Positions 35,056-44,368 are shown, numbered from the stretch's first letter. The stretch is DNA of 64,000 bases from an uncultured Prevotella sp. (GCA_900550035.1 URQS01000004.1:1-64000); one strand, 5' to 3'. Notes: generated by a model not told the origin, from the sequence alone. Numbers and translations are program-made.

Positions 35056-36186
35056 ATGCCTAATACCACTCAATCCGTAACCTGGGATGAACTTCTTGAA
35101 AGCATTGCCACAGGTGCTGCCCATCCCGACGATACCAACTGGAAAATCTTTCGTTATCTTCAGAATAATTACAAGACAATGGGGGCTGTGACGGCTCGCA
35201 CTCTGCTTGCCGCCTATATGAAGCTGCACGTCAAGCGTATGTCGCTTATCGACTCTTGTATGCTTGGCATGGCGGTGAAGGTAAGCGAGACCTACGGCGA
35301 CTTCAAATTGCCTAAGTTTCTTGAGGCATGGGGCTACGACCAATTCTTGCGTCCGCAGGACTTGCAGCGGCAGACAGGTAATGATGGCAGGCAATACCTG
35401 TCGTTGAAGGAGCGTGTGGAGCATGCTTTGCAATCGTATAGGCTCCATCATCCGGAAGAGAGCGATGGCGAGTGTGAGGGCGTTGTCAGCATGTATGCCG
35501 CCAAGGTGTTTGAAAAGGAGAAGGATGGAAGGAAGCGCCGATATGTGAAGCTTGTAGCAACGAATGGTTCGGAACTCATTGCCGACAGCCATCAGTTTCC
35601 GTGTCGTCCTTGGGAGATAAGCGGGCGCATGTTTGATGTGCTGACGAGGGTGTCGAAGCAGGGCAATGAGCGTGTGTCGGACATTGTGGCTTCAAGGAAA
35701 CGTGTGGATGAGGTGTTTTCGGTGGAAGTGGGTTTTGTAGAGTTTATCGATGAGAGCCACGGTCATATACATGTCTACGACTCGCAGTCGCGGCATTTCG
35801 TGGCGGAGAAGTCGGCATGCTCGGCATTGAAAATTTCTGTTGGCAATTATGTGCGCTTTTGCCCCATAATAGCGAATGGCGACCATTTCAAGTCGGCTGC
35901 TATAGTGAGCGTTATGGATAAGTATGAAGGCCGCAAGGCTTTCGGGATTTATGAGGCGAAAGTGGAGTATGCCAACGTCAAGGACAGATACATACGCTAC
36001 TCGATAGAGTCGGCAATAAGATACACGCCCGAAGGAAATATCATAAAGGCAGGTTTCGCTTCAACGGCAAATCTTCCGGAAGATGTTTGGAGTGGAATGG
36101 TTCAGGGCAGCCACGTCCATCTCGTCCTCTTCCTGAAAAGAGGAAAAGACGGGATGAAGCACAATTATGTGGCTGAAGTATTCTGA
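35056..36186 (+). CDS. Protein of unknown function, 376 aa
   Basis: This 376-aa soluble protein has no signal peptide or membrane segment. The N-terminal 120 residues are helical, the middle is beta-rich (CEGVVSMYAAKVFEKEKDG, then FVEFIDESHGHIHVYDS), and the end contains YVRFCPIIANGDHFKSAA, possibly OB-like folds. I could not assign a family. The start codon follows directly after an intergenic repeat and no clear promoter or ribosome-binding site was found. Behind it lies a broken Lrp-type gene, so this small area may be a region of gene loss and insertion. Confidence 0.6.
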   Translation: MPNTTQSVTWDELLESIATGAAHPDDTNWKIFRYLQNNYKTMGAVTARTLLAAYMKLHVKRMSLIDSCMLGMAVKVSETYGDFKLPKFLEAWGYDQFLRPQDLQRQTGNDGRQYLSLKERVEHALQSYRLHHPEESDGECEGVVSMYAAKVFEKEKDGRKRRYVKLVATNGSELIADSHQFPCRPWEISGRMFDVLTRVSKQGNERVSDIVASRKRVDEVFSVEVGFVEFIDESHGHIHVYDSQSRHFVAEKSACSALKISVGNYVRFCPIIANGDHFKSAAIVSVMDKYEGRKAFGIYEAKVEYANVKDRYIRYSIESAIRYTPEGNIIKAGFASTANLPEDVWSGMVQGSHVHLVLFLKRGKDGMKHNYVAEVF

Positions 36187-36213
36187 GAAATAGCGTGGGT
36201 GACTTTATGATAA

Positions 36214-36390
36214 ACCACAATCGGTCATTATCTTATAAAAGTTTATGCCCATGACATGAAGGACTATCAGGACTTCATGCTCAACACTCTAGGAAATATT
36301 GATTGCATAGGCAGTCTGCACAGTATCATTGTGATAGGCGAGATTAAGGACTCGCATTACATCCCGGTGAGTAGGGGATTGGTGAAATAA
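36214..36390 (+). pseudogene. C-terminal remnant of an Lrp/AsnC-family regulator
   Basis: An open frame of 58 codons with no start codon near its head follows TGA TAA stops at 36208-36213 and ends at a TAA (36388). It encodes HYLIKVYAHDMKDYQDFM and SIIVIGEIKDSHYIPV, which match the ligand-binding (RAM) domain of Lrp/AsnC regulators. The helix-turn-helix half is missing. It is a relic of a lost regulator gene. Confidence 0.75.
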
Positions 36391-36392
36391 CA

Positions 36393-37001
36393 TTATTGCT
36401 CGTTGCTCACCTCCTCAATCTGCTTTATCATCTCGTCATTGGTCTTCTGCATCTTTCGGTATATCCACCATGCAGCAACTACACCAATGAAGGCTCCTGT
36501 GCCACCACCATAGAACACAAACCACATGCCAGTATCGGCATTTATGGCAATGAGATGAAAGCCTATTTCTATTAATAACCATATGCTCATGACTATTGTG
36601 GCTGTCAACATTATGACGGTTTGCTTGGCGCGACGTTGTTTCATCTTTACCAATTTCTCTATTGTGTCGATAAGGTTGTCGTGACTGTAGTCGCTGTCTT
36701 TAATAGCTCGCATATTGATGTCGTAGTCGCACCAAACATCACATAGAAGCAATATGACGAATGTGCTGACACTCCACCAAGACAAGTCGAAGTAGTACTT
36801 GGCGGCAAAAGCTAAGTATAGCAATATAGGGGTGAGAATAATTTCACCTATGATCATCCTCTTAATCCATGAGAATTTCTTCTTCATCGATTCAGCCATA
36901 ATACGGCTGTTGATAATCTCTTGTTGCTCAAGTTGTTTCTTGAACGATGCCATCTGCGAACGCATATTTTCGAGTTCGTTATTATTGTTGCTCTTTTCCA
37001 T
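36393..37001 (-). CDS. Membrane protein with N-terminal coiled coil, sigma-factor partner candidate
   Basis: From ATG 37001 this is a 202-aa protein: a charged coiled coil (about 1-45), then four transmembrane helices (roughly 52-68, 72-90, 128-146 and 155-175) and a charged tail. It directly follows the ECF sigma factor gene. In Bacteroidetes, small membrane proteins behind ECF sigma genes are often anti-sigma factors or their substitutes, so that is the favoured idea, but the zinc-binding or FecR-type signatures of known anti-sigmas are absent. An upstream ATG in frame falls within a simple repeat and was rejected as start. Confidence 0.6.
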   Translation of the reverse strand: MEKSNNNNELENMRSQMASFKKQLEQQEIINSRIMAESMKKKFSWIKRMIIGEIILTPILLYLAFAAKYYFDLSWWSVSTFVILLLCDVWCDYDINMRAIKDSDYSHDNLIDTIEKLVKMKQRRAKQTVIMLTATIVMSIWLLIEIGFHLIAINADTGMWFVFYGGGTGAFIGVVAAWWIYRKMQKTNDEMIKQIEEVSNEQ

Positions 37002-37034
37002 ATGAAATGATTTTGTAGATTGAATAATCATTAA

Positions 37035-37062
37035 ACACTTAACATTTAACACTTAACATTTA
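37035..37062. repeat. Two tandem 14-bp repeats between sigma and membrane-protein genes
   Basis: The 14-bp unit ACACTTAACATTTA occurs twice, 37035-37048 and 37049-37062, ending 1 bp before the stop codon of the sigma factor gene. Simple AT-rich repeats of this kind are common between Bacteroidetes genes. Confidence 0.8.
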
Positions 37063-37063
37063 A

Positions 37064-37543
37064 TTATAGCTCCTTCATTCGTTTCAGTTGTTCACGGATG
37101 CGCACCAATCTGACAGAAACATTCTTTGGCGTAATGCCGATGATAGCAGCAATTTCGTCGTAGCTGATGTCTTCGAGCCATAGCAGCACGATAGCACGGT
37201 CGAGAGGTTGCAAGCGGCTTATGCGTTGATGCAGAAACTGTGCCTGTTCTGATTTTACTTCACGACTGTTGAAGTAGTCTATGTCCATAGACAGCTGTGT
37301 CTTATGGTTGCGCTTCTTGCGTTTGTCGATGGTGATGCAGGTGTTTAGGGCCACACGGTAAATCCATGTTTTGATGTTGCTGCGTCCGTCAAACGATTCC
37401 ATCCCGTTCCATAGTCTTATGAGCACCTCCTGAAACATGTCGGCAACCTCGTCATTGTCCTTTGAGAACATATAGCACACGGTGTATATAGTGCTACGGT
37501 TGCAACGGACAATGTCGGTGAATTGTTGTTCGTTTTCTTTCAT
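37064..37543 (-). CDS. ECF-type RNA polymerase sigma factor
   Basis: This 159-aa sigma-70 family protein is reduced to regions 2 and 4. Region 2 has DMFQEVLIRLWNGMESFDG (about 36-54) and KTWIYRVALNTCI; region 4 has the DISYDEIAAIIGITPKNVSVRLVRIREQL helix-turn-helix split around 120-155. It would direct polymerase to a stress or surface regulon. It lies upstream of the four-helix membrane protein that may control it. No regulon target was identified. Confidence 0.88.
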   Translation of the reverse strand: MKENEQQFTDIVRCNRSTIYTVCYMFSKDNDEVADMFQEVLIRLWNGMESFDGRSNIKTWIYRVALNTCITIDKRKKRNHKTQLSMDIDYFNSREVKSEQAQFLHQRISRLQPLDRAIVLLWLEDISYDEIAAIIGITPKNVSVRLVRIREQLKRMKEL

Positions 37544-37684
37544 AATTGATGTTTTATGTTTGGTATTTCTGTTTGTTAGACATGGAATAGCACCAATTTG
37601 CTACATGAAAAATCAATAAGTTTTCTTTTTTTTAGTGAGTTGTATTCTTTTATTTCAGAATGACATAATAGCAGTTGCTATCCT

Positions 37685-37738
37685 AAAAAAACAAAAGGGA
37701 GGGTGTGAGTCAAGACTTGATTTCACATCCTCCCTTTT
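37685..37738 (-). terminator. Terminator of the alpha/beta hydrolase gene
   Basis: Arms of 16 bp at 37693-37708 and 37723-37738 pair with one mismatch, and on the minus strand a T-run follows. It lies just past the hydrolase stop codon. Confidence 0.8.
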
Positions 37739-37750
37739 AGCAAAAGTATT

Positions 37751-39046
37751 CTACAGTTCGTTATTAATCCAACTATAAATAATCTCCAGTACCTCTGAAG
37801 CTATGGTCTCTTCTATCTGTTGATATTCCACGACGTTGCCCGTTGTACAATGTTGGAACAGATGGTTTACGCCTTCTATTTTCTTTATTGTGTGCTTGCT
37901 GTTTATGAGTCCTTTTTCAAGTAGGGTTGTATTGGCAGCGCAATCCACTTGAGTGTCTTTTGTGCCGTTAAGTGCCAGTACAGGACATTTAATCTTAGAC
38001 AACTGCTTGCTGGCATCTACAGTTATGAAATGGCGTATGTATGGCGAGTTGGCTTGTTCTAATGATTTCTTTAGGATAGGCTTTAAGTTGTCTGGCACTC
38101 CGTCGATGGTTATCTCACTTGTTTTTTTGCCTTTTGCAATCTCGTTGAGAATATTTGAAATGGTAGCGCAGTATGAGTCAACAATGTCCTTAGGCAGACC
38201 TATGGAAGACATTGCTTGGCGGTTTTGCATCACGAGAGTTTCTTTGCCAGATATAGCCATACCTGCGAGCGACACGATGAAGTCGGTTTTGCCTTCAGCG
38301 GCTAACATCATGGCTATTGTGCCGCCCTCGCTATGTCCGAGTATGCCAACTTTATTGAAACGCTTACGCAACAGAAGCAGGGCAGCTGCGGCATCCTGTC
38401 GGAAATCGTCTGTCGTAAAATCAGCGAAGTTGACGCTCTTGTCGCCCCATCCGCGGTCATCGTAACGCAAGGATGCGATGCCTTGACGAGCCAAAGCGTC
38501 GGCTATTACGGCAAATGGCTTATGCTCGAACAGTTCCTCGTCACGGTTCTGCTGTCCGCTGCCAGTCACCATGAGCACTACGGGAGTCTGCTTTGTATAG
38601 TTTTCGGGCAGAGTGAGTGTGCCGTTGAAAGTGTATCCTGCGTTGGTGAAACTTACGCTTTCCTCTTTGTAGGGGAATGGTGGTACTGGCGTCTGCGGAC
38701 GCTTTACGGCAAGTTTGCCTGCTTTCAGAGTCAGCGGTAGAGGAAAGCCGTTCTGTGTGAAGGTCCCCTTTATCTCTCCGTCAGCCATCTTTCCTTCGAA
38801 CGTAGCTCCAATCATTCCTACCTTTACCTTTATGGTGCCGTCATCGCTTACGGTCTTCTCCGCGGGAATGCCCTTTGCGTTTTGTGAAGGAGAGTCCATG
38901 GTGCATCCGTTAGGGGAGAAATTGAAGACCAATGGCAGCTTGGTGCCCATAACGTCAAGTTCGCCGTTCCATGAGCCTTCCTGAGCGTTGGCTGTGAATG
39001 TCAACATTGCAAGGGCGAGGGATGTCAATGTTCTTAATGCTTTCAT
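37751..39046 (-). CDS. Exported alpha/beta hydrolase
   Basis: This 431-aa protein has a signal peptide (about 1-21) and an N-terminal beta domain of about 100 residues (WNGELDVMGTKLPLVFNF). The hydrolase domain follows, with the oxyanion region VMVTGSGQQNRDEE and the nucleophile elbow GHSEGG; the acid Asp sits in NGTKDTQVD and the catalytic His in VNHLFQH. It probably hydrolyses an ester or peptide outside the cytoplasm; the substrate is not predictable. It ends with its own hairpin terminator. Confidence 0.82.
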   Translation of the reverse strand: MKALRTLTSLALAMLTFTANAQEGSWNGELDVMGTKLPLVFNFSPNGCTMDSPSQNAKGIPAEKTVSDDGTIKVKVGMIGATFEGKMADGEIKGTFTQNGFPLPLTLKAGKLAVKRPQTPVPPFPYKEESVSFTNAGYTFNGTLTLPENYTKQTPVVLMVTGSGQQNRDEELFEHKPFAVIADALARQGIASLRYDDRGWGDKSVNFADFTTDDFRQDAAAALLLLRKRFNKVGILGHSEGGTIAMMLAAEGKTDFIVSLAGMAISGKETLVMQNRQAMSSIGLPKDIVDSYCATISNILNEIAKGKKTSEITIDGVPDNLKPILKKSLEQANSPYIRHFITVDASKQLSKIKCPVLALNGTKDTQVDCAANTTLLEKGLINSKHTIKKIEGVNHLFQHCTTGNVVEYQQIEETIASEVLEIIYSWINNEL

Positions 39047-39066
39047 ATTAATGTGTTTAATGGTTT

Positions 39067-39600
39067 TTATTGCTCCAAGTGTTTCTTCAGCTCTTCGAAG
39101 TCGTTAGCCACTTCTATCATGTTGTGCCAGTCGCCACGAATCATTCCCTTTAGGTTGAGATCGTCCATGAGCGCAATGAGGGCGTTCCAGAATCCCTTCA
39201 TATTGTAGAGAATAACTTTCTTCTGGTGGTAACCGATGCACTTTGACGCTGCCACGCAGAATATCTCGTCCAACGAGCCCACGCCACCTGGCAAAGCCAC
39301 AACAACGTCGCAACGCTCAATCATCAGGCTCTTGCGGTCGGCGAGATTGTCTGTGGGGATATGCACGTCAAGATATTCAGACATGCGTCCACCTTTCTCT
39401 ACAAGCGACGGCACTACGCCGATGACACGTCCGCCACCGTCGTGCACAGCCTTGGCTATACAGTTCATGAGTCCGTGGCTGGTGCCTCCGAAAATAAGGT
39501 CGTGGTGGTTCTCTGCCATCCATCGGCCTAATTCTTCCGTCATACGGAAATAGTCTGGGTCGATATGCTCGTTGGCTGAGCAGAATACTGTAATTTTCAT
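39067..39600 (-). CDS. LOG-family phosphoribohydrolase
   Basis: This 177-aa protein has the LOG/lysine-decarboxylase-like signatures: GGTSHGLM near residue 40 and PGGVGSLDE near 104-112 (canonical PGGxGTxxE, with Ser for Thr). The family removes the ribose phosphate from nucleotide monophosphates, classically cytokinin riboside monophosphate, and is often misnamed lysine decarboxylase. The gene lies 20 bp upstream of the hydrolase gene start in transcription order, so they may be co-transcribed. Confidence 0.88.
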   Translation of the reverse strand: MKITVFCSANEHIDPDYFRMTEELGRWMAENHHDLIFGGTSHGLMNCIAKAVHDGGGRVIGVVPSLVEKGGRMSEYLDVHIPTDNLADRKSLMIERCDVVVALPGGVGSLDEIFCVAASKCIGYHQKKVILYNMKGFWNALIALMDDLNLKGMIRGDWHNMIEVANDFEELKKHLEQ

Positions 39601-39676
39601 AGTTTTCTTTTGTCTATGTATATTAACACGTGGTAATGTTCGTTATTCTTACAATTCACAGTTCTGTATTTATCCG

Positions 39677-41803
39677 TCATTCTTTCATCGAGAGCGAAAT
39701 GCGCTGGCGCTTACGGTCTACCTCAGTTACTCGTACTACAACGTGCTGGTGAAGTTTCACCACTTCGTTCGGGTCTTTCACGTAGCGGTCGGCAAGTTGT
39801 GAGATGTGCACCAGTCCGTCGTGGTGAACGCCAACGTCAACAAAGGCACCGAAGTTGGTGATGTTGGTCACGATGCCTGGAAGGAGCATTCCCACTTGAA
39901 GGTCGTCAATCTCATGAACACGTGGGTCGAACTCGAAAATCTCTACTGCTGCACGCGGATCGCGTCCGGGGCGTTGAAGCTCAGTCATAATGTCGGTGAG
40001 GGTAGGCATTCCGACAGTATCGGTAACATAGTCCTTCAGACGTATTGATTTCTGAAGTTCCTTGTTGTCGATAAGTTCTGCTACGGTGCAACCCTTGTCT
40101 TTTGCCATTGTCTTCACGATGTCGTAGCTCTCGGGATGTACGGCGCTGTTGTCGAGCGGATTCTTGGCTCCTGGTATGCGTAGGAAGCCGGCACATTGCA
40201 CGAAGGCTACCGGACCGAGACGCGGCACCTTCTTCAGTTCGGCACGCGACTTGAATGCTCCGTTCTTCTCGCGATATTCAACGATGTTCTTGGCTGTAGT
40301 AGCGTTGAGTCCGCTGACGTACATCAGCAGGTGGCGACTTGCTGTATTGAGGTTAACGCCTACGGTGTTCACGCAAGATTCTACAACCATGTCCAAGCTC
40401 TTCTTCAGCTCGTTCTGGTCGACATCGTGCTGATACTGACCTACACCAATGCTCTTAGGGTCTATCTTTACCAGCTCGGCAAGAGGGTCCATCAGTCGGC
40501 GGCCTATTGATACGGCTCCACGTACTGTCACGTCCTCGTTGGGGAATTCCTCGCGTGCTGCCTCTGACGCTGAATAAACTGAGGCACCGTCCTCGCTTAC
40601 TACAAAGACATTGATGTTAGAGTCGAGACCTATTTCTTTTAGGAATGTAGATGTCTCGCGACTGGCGGTTCCATTGCCAACGGCTATTGCCTCAATGTCG
40701 TATTTCTTCACCATGCTGAGCACCTGGCGTGCTGCACCTTGATGGTCGTTCTTGGGAGCGTGTGGATAGATAGCTTCGAAGTGGAGCAATGTGCCCTGTG
40801 CGTCAAGGCAAACAACTTTGCATCCTGTGCGGAAACCAGGGTCGACACCCATTACTCGCTTCTGCCCCAATGGAGCAGCAAGGAGGAGCTGACGCAGGTT
40901 TTCGGCAAACACTTCTATTGCTTCATCATCGGCATTTTGCTTGCTTGAGAGTGCGAACTCAGTTTCGATAGATGGCTTTAGGAGACGCTTGAATGCGTCG
41001 TCGGCAGCTTCGCCCACAAGTTTGCTACACTCGCTACGTCCCAATACGTACTGGCGATGAATCTTCTCCTTACACACATCCTCGTCGGCAGAAATGCTGA
41101 TGCGAAGAAAGCCTTCCTTTTCGCCACGGCGCATGGCAAGCAGGCGGTGTGACGAACAACGTCGAAGTGGTTCGGAGAAGTCGAAGTAGTCGCTGTATTT
41201 CTGTGCCTCGTCTTCTTCGGCTTTTGTCTTCACAACTTTCGAAGAAATCACGGCCTCGCGTTTGAATACATTTCTAATGGCTTTGCGCACGTCTTCATTC
41301 TCGTTGACAGCTTCGGCTATGATAAACTTGGCACCCTGAATAGCGTCTTCCACCGACTTAACGTCGCCCTTTACAAATTTCTCTGCTGTTCGTAATGGAT
41401 TGGAGTCGCGCTGCAACAGAATAGTCTGTGCCAAAGGTTCCAGTCCTTGCTGGCGTGCTATGTCGGCTTTGGTGCGGCGTTTGGGTTTGTATGGCAAATA
41501 GATGTCCTCCAGTTCTGACATCACCCAGCAGTTTTCTATGCGCTGGCGCAATTGGTCGGTCATCTTGCCCTGGTCTTCTATCGTGGAAATTATGGTTTCC
41601 TTGCGCTTTGCCACATCCTGCAGCTTCTCGCGCATAAGTGCAATGTCTGATACCTGCACCTCGTCAAGATTACCAGTGCGCTCCTTGCGGTAGCGGCTGA
41701 TGAATGGCACGGTACAGTTTTCGTCGAGAAGTTCGAGGGTGTTTTCGACACTACGTTCAGACAATGATAGTGTGTCGGCAATGATTCTAGTAAATACGTT
41801 CAT
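39677..41803 (-). CDS. tex: Tex-family RNA-binding transcription accessory protein
   Basis: This 708-aa cytosolic protein has the Tex N-terminal helical domain, a YqgF-like RNase H fold (VMGVDPGFRTGCKVV, about 319-333), helix-hairpin-helix repeats (NTASRHLLMYVSGLN) and a C-terminal S1 RNA-binding domain (VGMLLPGIVTNITNFGAF). Tex binds nucleic acid and affects transcription and mRNA stability. Its length is slightly below the common 770 aa and it is complete, with a normal C-terminus. Single-gene unit as far as can be seen. Confidence 0.93.
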   Translation of the reverse strand: MNVFTRIIADTLSLSERSVENTLELLDENCTVPFISRYRKERTGNLDEVQVSDIALMREKLQDVAKRKETIISTIEDQGKMTDQLRQRIENCWVMSELEDIYLPYKPKRRTKADIARQQGLEPLAQTILLQRDSNPLRTAEKFVKGDVKSVEDAIQGAKFIIAEAVNENEDVRKAIRNVFKREAVISSKVVKTKAEEDEAQKYSDYFDFSEPLRRCSSHRLLAMRRGEKEGFLRISISADEDVCKEKIHRQYVLGRSECSKLVGEAADDAFKRLLKPSIETEFALSSKQNADDEAIEVFAENLRQLLLAAPLGQKRVMGVDPGFRTGCKVVCLDAQGTLLHFEAIYPHAPKNDHQGAARQVLSMVKKYDIEAIAVGNGTASRETSTFLKEIGLDSNINVFVVSEDGASVYSASEAAREEFPNEDVTVRGAVSIGRRLMDPLAELVKIDPKSIGVGQYQHDVDQNELKKSLDMVVESCVNTVGVNLNTASRHLLMYVSGLNATTAKNIVEYREKNGAFKSRAELKKVPRLGPVAFVQCAGFLRIPGAKNPLDNSAVHPESYDIVKTMAKDKGCTVAELIDNKELQKSIRLKDYVTDTVGMPTLTDIMTELQRPGRDPRAAVEIFEFDPRVHEIDDLQVGMLLPGIVTNITNFGAFVDVGVHHDGLVHISQLADRYVKDPNEVVKLHQHVVVRVTEVDRKRQRISLSMKE

Positions 41804-41901
41804 TATATATAATAAGGTATATGTGTTCTACAGAACAGATAGGCAGATCTAAATTGTATTGGTAAGCCTAAATAGTTCTAAGTTGATAAATATTTCTGCA
41901 A

Positions 41902-42046
41902 AGATAGTGCAAACCGAAGACAATACAAAACAAGCTCGCTTGTTTTTATTGTTGAGGTGCAGCCTATCTTATCAAGAGATAGTGCAAACCGAAGACAATA
42001 CAAGAATTGCAAAGATAAGAATTGCAATTCCAAGCTCGCTTGTTTT
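41902..42046. repeat. Double copy of a Prevotella-type intergenic repeat
   Basis: A 27-bp sequence beginning AGATAGTGCAAACC occurs at 41902-41928 and again at 41977-42003. Each copy is followed by the palindrome CAAGCTCGCTTG and a T-run (41931-41946 and 42031-42046). The second copy carries a 25-bp extra insert. It resembles a dispersed intergenic element common in Prevotella, and the T-run hairpins could act as terminators for the flanking genes. Confidence 0.78.
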
Positions 42047-42571
42047 TTACATGTTTTTGGGGACGAAGGTTTCCCAAGTCTGGTCGTCGTAGAATATTCT
42101 TATCTCAACGATATGACGTTCATGTTTGTCAAAATTTTTTACCAACTGTATTCCCTTCGTTTTGCTTGAACTTTCAGGCTGTACTGTCTCAAGAGTTTCA
42201 GCAGTTGGTGTGTCTGCACTTGCTCGGTTGTCAATGTTGAATCCTACGGGGGCGATTGTATTGTCGCTTGTAGCGGCTTCAGGTGTAGTGTCGAAGTCTG
42301 GCGTATAATTGGTGGAGTGGGGAATAGGGGAGTTGAACGATGCTCCCGCTTCAGAGTTGCGATAGTCGGTCATCGCTCCACGGCCGAACAAGAGCCAGTC
42401 GGTAGATATGTCGGGAAAGCGGCTCTTGATAGCATCGACGATTTTGAGCGACGGGGCTGTACGTCCGGTGAAGATGCTGCTGAGTGTAGCAGGGGCAACT
42501 TTTATGTTCTCGGCAAACTCCTGCTGAGTCATGTGTTGCGACTCTATGATTCTTTTTATTCTGTCTTTCAT
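42047..42571 (-). CDS. XRE-family transcriptional regulator
   Basis: This 174-aa protein starts with a helix-turn-helix of the Cro/C1 (XRE) type in residues 1-65 (QQEFAENIKVAPATLSSIFTGR, split here as QEFAENIKVAPATLS). The remaining 110 residues are low-complexity, Ser/Thr/Pro-rich, ending with a short charged segment. It may sense something through the disordered tail or be tethered by it. It faces a 765-bp AT-rich non-coding region that could contain its operators. Target genes unknown. Confidence 0.8.
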   Translation of the reverse strand: MKDRIKRIIESQHMTQQEFAENIKVAPATLSSIFTGRTAPSLKIVDAIKSRFPDISTDWLLFGRGAMTDYRNSEAGASFNSPIPHSTNYTPDFDTTPEAATSDNTIAPVGFNIDNRASADTPTAETLETVQPESSSKTKGIQLVKNFDKHERHIVEIRIFYDDQTWETFVPKNM

Positions 42572-43234
42572 ATGCGATGATGATGAATTCTTGTTTGTTC
42601 TTCTTCTTTTTACAAAGTTAAATCAAAAAAACGAAATATACAAGTTTTACAAGAATAAATCCATTGCGCTAATATGTATTTGTATATGTAAATACAGATA
42701 GGTTTGGTTTAATGTATTTAGTAGTGTGTAAATTGAAGTGGAGAAGTGTATCATATAACCCGATATAATCTAATCTGTTACTTTAACTAAACATAATAAA
42801 TAATTGGTTATCAATTATAATTATTGTGTAGATACAATGATGAATAAATATAAAAATGGATAAAAACAAGCACTAATGCCGTTATTTAAAATCTAAAACT
42901 TTAATGAATATGATATAATACACTTATATACAGTATAATACGAAGAATTGAACGATAAGATATGAATATTCATACACAAAAATGAAGCTTTAAATTTACA
43001 AATATACATATTTAAATATTGTAGATTTGTAAAGCGAAACAGTGTATTTAGATTTACAAATATACATTTGCAAAATTCAATTTTAGATGGATATAAATAT
43101 GTAAATCGAGTTTCTTGATTGTGAAAATATGTAAAATGTAAATTTTAAAGACTCCAAATTCTTCATTTTTCGCAATTCTGAAGAATTCTGAACTAAGGAT
43201 TATGTGGCTTGATTTTTTGCAGAAATAAAGGGGT
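42572..43234. other. AT-rich non-coding region with repeated ATTTACAAATATACAT motif
   Basis: No gene of credible length is seen on either strand. The sequence is strongly AT-rich. The 16-mer ATTTACAAATATACAT occurs exactly at 42994-43009 and 43052-43067, and related forms such as ATATGTAAAT appear near 42680, 43100 and 43130, partly in reverse orientation. It lies between the XRE regulator and the holA terminator. It could hold operators or be a low-complexity spacer; no replication origin signature was recognised. Confidence 0.6.
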
Positions 43235-43275
43235 AAAAAATGGCCTAACTCCCATGTTCTTTAGGAAGTTAGGCC
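43235..43275 (-). terminator. Terminator of holA
   Basis: Arms GGCCTAACT (43242-43250) and AGTTAGGCC (43267-43275) are perfect, and on the minus strand a T-run follows (43235-43240). Confidence 0.82.
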
Positions 43276-43336
43276 GAAAAAACAGGTCTGCACCGTTTCT
43301 TATTCTAGAAATGAAACTGGTGGAAAATATGCTTTT

Positions 43337-44368
43337 TTAGTGCAAAATGAAGAAGATTAGCTCCTTCATAAGGTCGCCAGTTGAGGTGTTTTGGTTGTCC
43401 AATCCCTTACTTTTGGCATCGATTTCCCTTAGTTTGGATAAAATCTGTAGAGTTTTCATTGCGGTGAAGTTTCTCATACCAGTGCGGTAATCCTTCAGAC
43501 CCCACACCGACTTCAGATCAAGGAAGGCTGCGAGGTTGTTGTCGTTGTTGCGATCGGGCGCATAGAATGCTACCATCAGATTTTGGAAGTAAGAGTATAG
43601 TAAAGGCAGGCATGCAAACAGCGAACCTGCTTTGGGATTTTTGTCAAAATATTTTACTATCTGATTTGCCTTGAAAACATCCCTTTCGATGATTGCAGTC
43701 TTCAGTTCGAACACATTGAAGTCCTTGCTTACCCCTATTTCACGTTCTACTATTTCGGGTGTGATGCGTCGATTGTCGTCAGGCAGTGAGATCATCACTT
43801 TCTCCAGTTCCGAGATCAGGCGACTCAGGTCGGCGCCAATGTGTTCAGCTATCATCGAACACGATTTTGGGTCAATGGCAACGTGGTTGTCTTTGAGGTA
43901 TTTCTCAATGAACGATGGTAGCTCGAAGTCACGTTTCTTCTTGCTTTCAAATACTACTCCTACTGCCTCGGCCTTGCCTACAATTTTCTTTCGCTTGTCG
44001 ATAGTGCCGTTTTTATAGCATATTACAAGTATGGTAGACTGTAACGGTTTCTCGAAGTATCGCTCCAAGGCATCAAGTGATTTCAACGCCTGCGCCTCCT
44101 TTACTATTACTACACGATAGGACGAGGGCATTACGGGGTAGCCTTTACATAGGTCGGATATTTGGGCTGCTGATGTGTCAGCACCGAATACTATGGTCTG
44201 GTTGAAGTCGCGGTCGTCGGGCTCAATGACGTTCTCTGCAATATAGTCGGCTATTTTGTCGATGTAGTAAGGTTCGTCGCCCATAAGTATGTATACAGGC
44301 GCATATTTTTTGGCTTTTAGGTCGCGCATGATTGATTCATACGTAGCCACGGATTTTCTTTCTGCCAT
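43337..44368 (-). CDS. holA: DNA polymerase III subunit delta
   Basis: This 343-aa clamp-loader subunit opens the sliding clamp at replication. The N-terminal AAA-like domain starts with APVYILMGDEPYYIDKIADYI and ends near residue 190, followed by a helical middle (FNVFELKTAI) and a C-terminal domain. The length matches the family. It is divergent from the HsdR-N-like gene, a neighbourhood conserved in Bacteroidetes. No Walker A motif is expected in delta. Confidence 0.93.
   Translation of the reverse strand: MAERKSVATYESIMRDLKAKKYAPVYILMGDEPYYIDKIADYIAENVIEPDDRDFNQTIVFGADTSAAQISDLCKGYPVMPSSYRVVIVKEAQALKSLDALERYFEKPLQSTILVICYKNGTIDKRKKIVGKAEAVGVVFESKKKRDFELPSFIEKYLKDNHVAIDPKSCSMIAEHIGADLSRLISELEKVMISLPDDNRRITPEIVEREIGVSKDFNVFELKTAIIERDVFKANQIVKYFDKNPKAGSLFACLPLLYSYFQNLMVAFYAPDRNNDNNLAAFLDLKSVWGLKDYRTGMRNFTAMKTLQILSKLREIDAKSKGLDNQNTSTGDLMKELIFFILH

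Noticed and set aside
42572..43234. Chromosome or plasmid origin of replication
   Set aside because: AT-richness and repeats alone are not enough; no DnaA gene, DnaA-box cluster or replication protein gene is adjacent.
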